From the NCBI GenBank assembly GCA_023393755.1, contig JAEXCA010000221.1, positions 1 through 27,727 on the forward strand: a DNA stretch of 27,727 nucleotides. The letters are read 5' to 3'. The notes under the pieces are model-generated. The model was not told where the DNA came from and searched no databases. It was given only the letters and a program-made list of their open reading frames with translations. Position numbers and translations under genes: made by a program. Origin of the DNA: Actinomycetes bacterium. Its GTDB lineage: Bacteria; Actinomycetota; Actinomycetes; Propionibacteriales; Propionibacteriaceae. Shown one piece after another: positions 1-6,411 of the stretch (its first letter is position 1; the number at the start of each line of letters is the position of its first letter).

Positions 1-48
1 TTCGTCGGGAACAGGGGCGCCCACCTCCCCACCACCCAGACCAACTGA
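1..48 (+). CDS. 3' end of an unidentified upstream gene (partial)
   Basis: Frame 1 is open from the window edge and ends at a TGA at 46-48, giving the C-terminal tail FVGNRGAHLPTTQTN. The stop lies only 14 bases before the ATG of the next gene, so the two are probably co-transcribed. Fifteen residues are too few for a family call. DUF499 genes often follow a DUF1156-type DNA methyltransferase gene, but nothing visible here proves that identity. Confidence 0.5.
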   Translation, partial: FVGNRGAHLPTTQTN

Positions 49-62
49 CGAGGGTGGCTGAG

Positions 63-3000
63 ATGGCCACCAGTAAACGCGACCGGATCGACCGGATGTT
101 CCAGGGGATGGCTCCGGCGCTGGATGATTTCATCGCGTCGGTGATCGGACAGGGCGATCCTGCGTTGGGCGCGGCGTGGATCAAGTTGGTGCAGGCGAAG
201 GACACCAAGAACGGAGCCGCCGCGGGCAAGGCGTACGATCCGCTGGATCCGCAGTTGCAGTTCCGGATGCTGACCGAGAGCAACATCACCAGCGGCTTCC
301 AGTCGGGCTGGTACCCGTTCAACGACACGTTGGGCCGGGCTGGTGAGACGTATGCCAGTGAGTTGCGGGAGGTGCGCAACGCGTGGGCGCACAACGGGAC
401 CTTCAGCGACGACGACGCGTACCGCGCCCTGGACACTGGGGAGCGGCTGCTCATGCTGGTGGGGGCTGCGGGTGAGGCTGAGCGGATCCGCGCGATCCGG
501 TTGAACCTGCGGCGGGTGACCGCGGACAAGGCCGACAAGCAGGTGTTGAAGGCTGCGGTGGACAACCCGGAGGCTGCCGGGCTGCGGCCCTGGCGGGAGG
601 TGCTGCCGCCGCACGAGGACGTTGCGACCGGCAACTTCCATGCTTCGGAGTTCGCCGCCGACCTCTACAAGGTCGCGACCGGGGGCGAGGAGGATTCCGA
701 CTACGCGAACCCTGTGGAGTTCTTCAAGCGGACCTACCTGACGGAGGGCTTGCGTGACCTTGTCGGACGCGCGGTGCGCCGGCTGACGGGCGACGACAAC
801 GCCTCTCCGGTGGTCAACCTCCAAACGAACTTCGGTGGCGGTAAGACCCACTCGATGCTCGCTTTGTGGCATCTGGCCGCGGGGCGCCCGGTCGGCGATT
901 TCCCGCAGGAGACCCAGGAGTTGCTGCTTGCCAGCGGGTACACCGGCAATCCGGTTAACCGGGTCGCGTTGGTCGGCAACCACCTCAGCCCGTCGGGCAT
1001 CACCAAGACCGACGGCACCGTAGTGAACACGCTGTGGGGCGAGCTGGCCTGGCAGCTGGGGGGGGCGGATGCGTACGCGATCGTCGCCCAGTCCGATCAA
1101 GATCGGACGCCTCCGGGTCAGGCGTTGCACCAGCTGCTCGTCAGCTATGCGCCGGCGGTGATCCTGATCGACGAGTGGGTGGCCTACGCACGCTCACTGG
1201 TCGGCCGAGACGACCTTGCGGGTGGCACGTTCGACGATCAGTTCACCTTCGCCCAGGCCCTGACCGAGGCCGCCAAGGGCACGTCCGGCGTCCTGCTGGC
1301 CATCTCGATCCCCGCATCGGAGACCGGCGACGCGACGTTGATCGCCGCCGGCAGCGCCGATGAGGTGGGCGGCGCGAACGGCCTGGCGGCGTTGAAGCGG
1401 CTGCAGAACGTGGTGGGGCGGGTGGCGGACCAGTGGCATCCGGCGTCCGCGGACGAGGCCTACCACATCGTCAAGCAGCGCCTGTTCGCCCAGCCGGACG
1501 CCGCAGGACTGGCTGCGATCAACGCGACCGCCCAAGGCTTCGTGGACCTGTACCGCAGGTACCCCGGCGACTTCCCGCGCGAAACCCGTGAGGTCGCCTA
1601 CCAGGATCGGATCAAGCAGACCTACCCGATCCACCCGGAGCTGTTCGACACCCTGTACGAGCAGTGGAGCTCGCTGGAACGGTTCCAGCGCACCCGCGGC
1701 GTCCTGCGGCTGATGTCCACGGTCATCCACGCCCTGTGGGTCGGGGAGGACGCTTCCCCGCTGATCATGCCAGGCTCGATCCCGCTGGCAACCGCAAACG
1801 TCAACAGCGAACTCACCCAGTATCTGCAGGACTCGTGGAAGGCGATCATCGATGCCGACGTCGACGGCCCCAACTCCGAACCCGTCCGGATCGACAAAGC
1901 CAAACCCGTCCTCGGGCAACGAGCGCTGACCAAGAGACTGGCCCGCACGGTGTTCTTCGGGGCGGCGCCGACGATCGCACCGGGAGCGTCCAGCAAGGGC
2001 ATCGGAACCCAGCGGGTGTTTCTGGGCACCGCCGTGCCCGGTGACGTTCCGGGCAACTTCCATTCCGCGCTGACGCAGCTGCAGGACCGGGCCACCTACT
2101 TCTACTCGGGTTCCGGCAAGTACTGGTACGACCTGAAGGCGAACATCACCCGAACCGCGAAGGACCAGGCCGAACGGCTACACCCCGAGGATGTGTGGGC
2201 CGAGGTGACCCGACGCCTGCAGGGCCAAGCCCGCACCCGCGGCCAGTTCGCCGGCGTCCACATCGCCCCCGAGTCCAACGCCGACATCCCCGACCACGAG
2301 GAGGCCCGCCTGGTCATCCTGCACCCCAAGGTCGCCCACAAGCGCGGCACCGACTCCCCCGCCAAGCAGTTCGCGCACGCCGCCACCGAACGGCGTGGCA
2401 CCGCGAACCGGACCCATCGCAACACGCTGGTGTACCTGGCGGCCGACGAGGCTCGACTCGAGGAACTGAACGCCGCTACCCGCGACTACCTCGGCTGGAG
2501 CCACGTCCTCGACAATGAGGCCGACCTCGACCTGACGGCGAATCAGAAGAACCACGCCGCCCAACGCAGAGCCCAAGCCGATCAGACTGTGGCGTCGCGG
2601 TTGCTCCAGACGTTCACTTGGGCGCTGGTTCCGGCCCAGCCGGACCCCGGGGCACCGTTCACGCTGCGGGAGGTGAAGATCGAGGGGCAGTCGGACTCGC
2701 TCGCGGATCGAGTTTCGAAGCGTCTTGGTAGTGACGGTGACCTGTCCACCCGGCAGGCGGCCGCCACTATCCGACTGGCTCTGAACAAGGTGCCGCAGAT
2801 CTGGAAGGACGGCCACGTCACCCTCCGCACCCTGTGGGGGCTGTACACCCAGTACCCGTACATGCCCCGCCTGCGAGATCGCAGCGTGCTCGAAGCTGGG
2901 ATCTTCGATATGCCGATGATCTGGGCTCACGATGCGTTCGCCCTGGCTGCCGGTCATGACGACACCACCGGTCGCTACATCGGCCTGTGGACCCCTGCCG

Positions 3001-3416
3001 ACAACGCCTCCCCACCCGTGGCCACCGACGCCCTGCTGCTGGTGCGCCCCGACGTCGCTGCGAAGCAGATCGCCGAAACCGCCACGCCCATGCCACGTGT
3101 GAGCGAGGCGGGTGATGAAACGAAGCCTGTCGACACCACCGCTGCGCAGCCACGGCGAGTCGTCGACTTTGTGTATCCCGCCGCCAAGACCCGCTTCTTT
3201 GCGGCCAAGACTCTCAACCCGGACAGGATCGCCCTCGACTTCAAGAACATCGCCGAGGAGATCCTGGCGCACCTCCGCAGCGGGGATACGAACCTCGCGG
3301 TCCGCATCGAGATCGAAGCCACCGACCTGGAGGGGTTCGACGAGTCGAAGGTCCGCACGGTCTCCGAGAACGCGAAGACGCTGAAGTTCGACCAAGCCGG
3401 GTTCGAGGAAAGCTGA
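63..3416 (+). CDS. Swt1-like HEPN domain + DUF499 P-loop ATPase, probable defence-island protein
   Basis: 1117-aa protein. The N-terminal ~140 residues look like a Swt1-type HEPN domain and carry the Rx4H motif R105-N-A-W-A-H110, the signature of HEPN ribonucleases. A DUF499 ATPase follows, with Walker A NFGGGKTHS (K261, T262) and Walker B VILIDEW (D370-E371). The C-terminal half has no catalytic motif I recognise. I chose ATG 63 over the in-frame GTG at 54 because GAGGG (50-54) sits 8 bases before the ATG but abuts the GTG. DUF499 ATPases typically neighbour methyltransferase and helicase genes in restriction/BREX-like defence islands, and the role here is inferred from that. The partner genes would lie to the left, outside the window. 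No transmembrane segment is seen, so the protein is probably cytoplasmic. Confidence 0.8.
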   Translation: MATSKRDRIDRMFQGMAPALDDFIASVIGQGDPALGAAWIKLVQAKDTKNGAAAGKAYDPLDPQLQFRMLTESNITSGFQSGWYPFNDTLGRAGETYASELREVRNAWAHNGTFSDDDAYRALDTGERLLMLVGAAGEAERIRAIRLNLRRVTADKADKQVLKAAVDNPEAAGLRPWREVLPPHEDVATGNFHASEFAADLYKVATGGEEDSDYANPVEFFKRTYLTEGLRDLVGRAVRRLTGDDNASPVVNLQTNFGGGKTHSMLALWHLAAGRPVGDFPQETQELLLASGYTGNPVNRVALVGNHLSPSGITKTDGTVVNTLWGELAWQLGGADAYAIVAQSDQDRTPPGQALHQLLVSYAPAVILIDEWVAYARSLVGRDDLAGGTFDDQFTFAQALTEAAKGTSGVLLAISIPASETGDATLIAAGSADEVGGANGLAALKRLQNVVGRVADQWHPASADEAYHIVKQRLFAQPDAAGLAAINATAQGFVDLYRRYPGDFPRETREVAYQDRIKQTYPIHPELFDTLYEQWSSLERFQRTRGVLRLMSTVIHALWVGEDASPLIMPGSIPLATANVNSELTQYLQDSWKAIIDADVDGPNSEPVRIDKAKPVLGQRALTKRLARTVFFGAAPTIAPGASSKGIGTQRVFLGTAVPGDVPGNFHSALTQLQDRATYFYSGSGKYWYDLKANITRTAKDQAERLHPEDVWAEVTRRLQGQARTRGQFAGVHIAPESNADIPDHEEARLVILHPKVAHKRGTDSPAKQFAHAATERRGTANRTHRNTLVYLAADEARLEELNAATRDYLGWSHVLDNEADLDLTANQKNHAAQRRAQADQTVASRLLQTFTWALVPAQPDPGAPFTLREVKIEGQSDSLADRVSKRLGSDGDLSTRQAAATIRLALNKVPQIWKDGHVTLRTLWGLYTQYPYMPRLRDRSVLEAGIFDMPMIWAHDAFALAAGHDDTTGRYIGLWTPADNASPPVATDALLLVRPDVAAKQIAETATPMPRVSEAGDETKPVDTTAAQPRRVVDFVYPAAKTRFFAAKTLNPDRIALDFKNIAEEILAHLRSGDTNLAVRIEIEATDLEGFDESKVRTVSENAKTLKFDQAGFEES

Positions 3417-3524
3417 CGTGGAGGAGGCCGATGTGCCTGGTCGGGGAGATCGGGGGACGTAGATCGGGTACGTCGATACCCCGTGCTATCTCTGCCGAGG
3501 TCTCCTTCGATTCCCTCTCGCCCC
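3417..3524. other. Non-coding gap after the DUF499 gene
   Basis: No convincing coding frame is visible. A short inverted repeat, GGGTA (3466-3470) with TACCC (3477-3481) around a 6-base loop, lies 50-65 bases after the DUF499 stop. It could act as a weak terminator, but there is no T-run and the stem is short. Confidence 0.3.
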
Positions 3525-3554
3525 TCAAGACCTGACCTCGATCCATCCAACGGA

Positions 3555-3743
3555 ACCGCTCCGGTCGGTGACGTTGATGTCGGTGAGAATGAAGGAGTAC
3601 CCGTAGACCGCGTCGACGCGGCCGCCCAGCGCGAGGGCGAGTTGGCTGGCTGGGATGGCGGGGCGTTTGCGGGCGCGGGCGGTGGGGATCTGCTCGACCG
3701 GGACCCGGGCGCGGCGGGGAGGCACCTTCTTCTCATCTCCCAA
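3555..3743 (-). pseudogene. Truncated transposase remnant, IS1380-like (tentative)
   Basis: The minus-strand frame reads VPVEQIPTARARKRP, then PASQLALALGGRVDAVYGYS, then FILTDINVTD, with strongly GC-ending codons until about 3570. The arrangement '(R)DPxQLALAL ... YxYSFIxTN(L/I)xVST' is how I remember the C-terminal third of IS1380-type DDE transposases from actinobacteria. Similarity stops abruptly at the last D. The frame then runs through unrelated residues to a stop at 3525, and the only upstream start is a TTG at 3743. Both ends are therefore missing and it cannot be functional. I see no terminal inverted repeats. Family assignment is from memory of the motif, so moderate to low confidence. 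Confidence 0.4.
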
Positions 3744-3789
3744 ACCGGTGTGTCACCCCACTACTCGCGAATCCGGGTGAGCGCGGGCG

Positions 3790-4410
3790 TCATAAGGCCT
3801 GTGGCTCGCGGCGCAGGTTGTAGCTCGTTCGGCCGCGCCAGTCGCGGCTGACTTGGTCGATCATCTTCAGGCCCGGTAGGTCCGCGACGTAGAGGTCGGC
3901 GAGCGCCTTGACGCTCGTGTCGGTCAGGATCGGGACTCCGAGTCGGTCTGCTTCTGCCGCCAGGTGCGCGAACACCTTCTGGCGGAAGGGCCGGGCGAGG
4001 CCTCGGCCTTTGTGTTCGGCCATGTGGTCGGACAGCATCCAGGCTCCGTCCTTGGGGTGGACGAGCAGGGTGGCTGTTGAGTCGAAGTAGCCGACGACCC
4101 AGCCGCTGTTTCGTCGCCAGCGGGCGATCGTCACTGCTTGGCCGATGGGGAAGGCGAACAGAACCGAGACTCCGAGCACGATGGCGCTGTCGATCGCAAG
4201 TTGTCCCGGTGCGCGCGGGTTGCCCATGTTCGACGAGAGGAACGCGTAGGTGACGGTCGAGATGAGCATAGCTCCCAGCAGGACGGCCACCGAGTAGCGG
4301 TCGAGGTGCCGAACCGTCAGGCGGAGCAGCTTGAGGCGCGTCCTGGCGTTGAGTGGCTCTGTGCCCTCGAGCGGTCCTGGCCGCGGCACTGGCGGGGTGG
4401 GAGTCCTCAC
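3790..4410 (-). CDS. Membrane-anchored protein with GNAT-like C-terminal domain
   Basis: 206 aa from GTG 4410. That start gives a 4-base GTGA overlap (4407-4410) with the stop of the preceding gene, so I prefer it to the TTG at 4446, which would overlap by 40 bases. A Pro-rich N-terminus is followed by two hydrophobic segments at about residues 41-60 and 72-93. The cytoplasmic remainder contains SDHMAEHKGRGLARPF (127-142) and VKALADLYVADLPGLKMI (167-184), which fit the acetyl-CoA-binding loop (GxG after a basic residue) and the closing 'LY...PGF' strand of GNAT acetyltransferases. It is the last gene of a four-gene operon. Acyltransferase activity is inferred from fold-like motifs only, and the substrate is unknown. 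It may be a degenerate, non-catalytic GNAT fold. Confidence 0.7.
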   Translation of the reverse strand: MRTPTPPVPRPGPLEGTEPLNARTRLKLLRLTVRHLDRYSVAVLLGAMLISTVTYAFLSSNMGNPRAPGQLAIDSAIVLGVSVLFAFPIGQAVTIARWRRNSGWVVGYFDSTATLLVHPKDGAWMLSDHMAEHKGRGLARPFRQKVFAHLAAEADRLGVPILTDTSVKALADLYVADLPGLKMIDQVSRDWRGRTSYNLRREPQAL

Positions 4411-4880
4411 TGGTGTGCCTCCAGTGGTGTTGTCTGATCTGGCCAAGGGTAGAGGCTGCCGAGCCTAATGGGCCCGATCACCATGCCCCCGCAGGCGTCG
4501 CGAGACTCATGCGGGTTCCGCGCCGGCCAGCCGCTGTGTTCGTGGCTGCCACCGGCGTGGGCGATGGCGGCGAGGACGAGTTGGAGGTGCTCGCGGTCGA
4601 GGCCGGCGAGGTTGCGGCTGAGGTCGACGGGCGGTCCTTCGAGCAGCGAGGCGGCGATGCGCAGCAGGCGGGTTTCGCCGCCGGACAGGACGCCGTAGTT
4701 GTCGTCGGTCATCTGCTCGGCGTCGATCCACCACCGTCCGGGGCGGTCGCCTTGCTGGACCCACGGTTGTCCCGGGTTGGCGAACCGGCCGCCGCAGCTG
4801 CGGATCAGGAGTTCGACGCCGGCCTCGAGCGGGTACAGGCCCTTGGCCCAGCAGCGGAGCGCTTCGTGAACGTCGGTCAC
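4407..4880 (-). CDS. Conserved-looking hypothetical protein of the relaxase-adjacent operon
   Basis: 157 aa from GTG 4880, chosen because GTGA at 4877-4880 overlaps the stop of the upstream gene exactly, the spacing used throughout this operon. The frame extends far upstream but only as a shadow of the preceding gene. The protein begins TDVHEALRCWAKGLYPLEAG and contains RSCGGRFANPGQPWVQQG (residues ~28-45) and WWIDAEQM. It looks soluble and folded, with mixed alpha/beta composition and several Trp residues, but I recognise no family. The string LSGGE near residue 70 resembles an ABC signature, but there is no P-loop, so it is coincidence. Its role is presumably linked to the membrane proteins encoded on either side. 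Confidence 0.7.
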   Translation of the reverse strand: MTDVHEALRCWAKGLYPLEAGVELLIRSCGGRFANPGQPWVQQGDRPGRWWIDAEQMTDDNYGVLSGGETRLLRIAASLLEGPPVDLSRNLAGLDREHLQLVLAAIAHAGGSHEHSGWPARNPHESRDACGGMVIGPIRLGSLYPWPDQTTPLEAHQ

Positions 4881-5791
4881 GATTCTCGCCTCCCGGCCCG
4901 GCCTCGGCGCTCGGGGCGCTCTGCCGGCCCCGGCGGAGACGTGCTGCCAGCAGCGGGGTCGCGGGCTACCGTCGTCTTGCCGAGAGCGCCTCGGCGGAGT
5001 CTGTCGGCGCGTTCGCTGGTCACCAGGGACCCGTCGCCGCGCTGGATGAGATCGGCGAGGTCCGGTCCGAGGCCCTCGGCTATCGTGCACTGGTCGCCCA
5101 GGTCCTGGCTCGTCCGCTCCCAACGGTTCTGGAAGTGGCCGGTGGTCCACGACAGCACGGTGATGATGATCACTCCGACGAACGCCGGCCACCTGGCGTT
5201 GAGGTAGCTGTCGATGATGGCGACGCCGAAGACGATCCAGCGGATCTTCCACGAGAACCGGAGGGTCGCATGGTGGCCGGCGACCTGGCTGACAGCGCCG
5301 ATGAGGATCTGCACGAACCGCCAGGGCAGGCAGTAGGCCTCGACAACGTTGACCCGGGTCGAGTCGGCCACCTCGAGGTGGCCGAGGGCCTGGCTGATGA
5401 TCGCGCTGGCTTGCCGGTCGGTGAGTTGGCCGTTGGCGATCTGGCGGAGGAACTCCGGGCTGACCACCAGGGCGGTGCTCGAGGGCATGGCGACGTGGCC
5501 GCCGTAGAGCCGCCGGCCGATCCAGATGGCCGGCTGACGGCGTCCACGCAGGGACGCGATGGGGACGATCGCGGTGAGCATCGTGGCCCGCTGGAAGTCG
5601 TTCGCCGGCCCAGCTCCGAACCGCCACCACAACATCGGCCGAGTGTTGCGTCCGATCACCAGGCCGACGCCGACGGCCAGAGTGACCAGCAGCGCCGGGA
5701 GCGAGAGCCCCCAGACGACGATCCAGACCAGGGTGCTGAAGATGACTCCGGTGATCTGTGCTGCGGCCCAGGTGCCGCGCCAGTCGTTCAC
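4877..5791 (-). CDS. M48-like integral membrane protein with degenerate HExxH (probable pseudopeptidase)
   Basis: 304 aa from GTG 5791, overlapping the previous stop by GTGA (5788-5791). Two hydrophobic segments lie near residues 13-31 and 33-47 and further ones at about 157-172, 184-197 and 203-218, as in Ste24/HtpX-type M48 metallopeptidases. The sequence SPEFLRQIANGQLTDRQASA (111-130) leads into IISQALGHLEVAD, where M48 enzymes have '(L)...D(E)(L)xAVxAHExxH'. Here the zinc site HExxH reads Q134-A-L-G-H138, so the first His and the catalytic Glu are both lost. A later ERTSQD (225-230) is where the third ligand 'ExxxD' would be. I infer a non-catalytic M48-fold membrane scaffold. The C-terminal 50 residues are charged and disordered. 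It is translationally coupled to genes on both sides. Confidence 0.72.
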   Translation of the reverse strand: MNDWRGTWAAAQITGVIFSTLVWIVVWGLSLPALLVTLAVGVGLVIGRNTRPMLWWRFGAGPANDFQRATMLTAIVPIASLRGRRQPAIWIGRRLYGGHVAMPSSTALVVSPEFLRQIANGQLTDRQASAIISQALGHLEVADSTRVNVVEAYCLPWRFVQILIGAVSQVAGHHATLRFSWKIRWIVFGVAIIDSYLNARWPAFVGVIIITVLSWTTGHFQNRWERTSQDLGDQCTIAEGLGPDLADLIQRGDGSLVTSERADRLRRGALGKTTVARDPAAGSTSPPGPAERPERRGRAGRRES

Positions 5792-6105
5792 GACGTCACC
5801 CCGGGCGCGGCCGCCGTCACGGGCGGGATCCGGGACAGCCTGGTGAGTTCCTTGACGTCAATCTGGCCGCCGCACAGGTCCGCGATCTCGGCGACGCTGA
5901 GGTGTTCGGCGAGCAGGGCGCGGACGGCGTCCGCTGCCTGCTGTTCGGCTACCTGGATCGCTTGGTTGCGTTCGGCGATCGCTGCCAGGATCTCGACCGC
6001 GAGATTCGCGTGTCGGCGCTCCTGCTCGAGGCGTTCTTTGCGTTGGGCCGACAGCGCCTCGGTGACTCGGCGGCGCGCGTCCTGTTTGAATCCCTGCCTG
6101 ACCAT
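5788..6105 (-). CDS. Small coiled-coil protein with C-terminal HTH-like segment, first gene of operon
   Basis: 105 aa from ATG 6105, with an AGGAG ribosome-binding site (complement of 6112-6116) 6 bases upstream. Residues 1-65 are rich in Arg, Lys, Glu, Gln and Ala and would form a long amphipathic helix or coiled coil. Residues about 66-90 (LAEHLSVAEIADLCGGQIDV) resemble a helix-turn-helix, the 'LSVAEIADLxG' pattern seen in small DNA-binding proteins of actinobacterial mobile elements. It heads the four-gene GTGA-coupled operon and is divergent from the relaxase gene. A regulator of the shared intergenic region, or a relaxosome accessory protein binding the 35-bp repeats there, is plausible but unproven. 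Confidence 0.7.
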   Translation of the reverse strand: MVRQGFKQDARRRVTEALSAQRKERLEQERRHANLAVEILAAIAERNQAIQVAEQQAADAVRALLAEHLSVAEIADLCGGQIDVKELTRLSRIPPVTAAAPGVTS

Positions 6106-6121
6106 CGTGGGCTCCTCGTTC

Positions 6122-6137
6122 GGGGTGTTCTCACCCC
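6122..6137. promoter_or_regulatory. Perfect 6-bp hairpin with tetraloop in the leader of the 105-aa gene
   Basis: GGGGTG (6122-6127), loop TTCT, CACCCC (6132-6137). In the minus-strand transcript the stem ends 5 bases before the AGGAG ribosome-binding site, so it could modulate translation initiation of the operon. It could also be part of a relaxosome binding site. There is no equivalent hairpin on the relaxase side. Confidence 0.4.
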
Positions 6138-6170
6138 CTTAAGCCCACCGACCCGGCCGATCCGGACACC
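6136..6170 (-). repeat. 35-bp leader repeat, arm A (in front of the four-gene operon)
   Basis: Read toward the 105-aa gene it begins GGTGTCCGGATCGG and ends GGCTTAAGGG. It matches arm B (6368-6402) at 29 of 35 positions, with the first 14 and last 10 bases identical and the differences confined to the middle. It ends about 30 bases before the ATG at 6105. The two outer blocks each contain a palindrome (TCCGGA and CTTAAG). Confidence 0.75.
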
Positions 6171-6367
6171 CGACACCCGAACAGATCCCGGAGAACCCTC
6201 CAAGACTCCCGTCGCCGACGTCCCCAGACCATGTAACCAGTCGATGCCGAGACCCCTGATTTCAGACGTTTTCAAGCATCACACACCTTTGGCATTTACT
6301 ATCACCCCTAGTCAGAGGCTTATTGCCGCGCTGGTGGGGGAAGCGTAGCAGAGAACCCGCGCGATGG

Positions 6368-6402
6368 GGTGTCCGGATCGGACGGTTTCGGAGGCTTAAG
6401 GG
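6368..6402 (+). repeat. 35-bp leader repeat, arm B (in front of the relaxase gene)
   Basis: Begins GGTGTCCGGATCGG, ends GGCTTAAGGG, and is inverted relative to arm A, so each copy has the same orientation with respect to its own downstream gene. The terminal AAGGG doubles as the probable ribosome-binding site of the relaxase, 9 bases before ATG 6412. It may be an operator shared by both divergent units, or a relaxase or accessory-protein binding site. Confidence 0.75.
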
Positions 6403-6411
6403 TGCGTGACC

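Larger units (their letters stand above)
6106..6411. promoter_or_regulatory. Divergent intergenic region between relaxase and four-gene operon; candidate oriT or regulatory region
   Basis: About 306 bases without a gene. It is bounded by the inverted repeat arms at 6136-6170 and 6368-6402, with a hairpin at 6122-6137. The middle, roughly 6255-6315, is markedly more AT-rich than the surroundings and contains TACTAT (6297-6302), a possible -10, though I could not pair it with a good -35. A 7-base tandem ACACCCG lies near 6166-6179. Position next to a MobF relaxase gene, AT-rich core and inverted repeats are typical of an origin of transfer, but no nick site of a known plasmid family is recognisable. 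Confidence 0.45.

Noticed and set aside
2178..3395. Minus-strand 405-residue frame opposite the DUF499 gene
   Set aside because: It is a Gly/Val/Arg-rich antisense shadow. The plus strand has the HEPN and ATPase motifs.
4640..4680. LSGGE string in the 157-aa protein, resembling an ABC-ATPase signature
   Set aside because: There is no Walker A or B in this short protein, so the match is chance.
4407..5630. Single 407-residue minus-strand gene
   Set aside because: Its first 250 residues are an out-of-frame shadow of the M48-like gene. Only the part from GTG 4880, with its GTGA overlap, is a credible gene.
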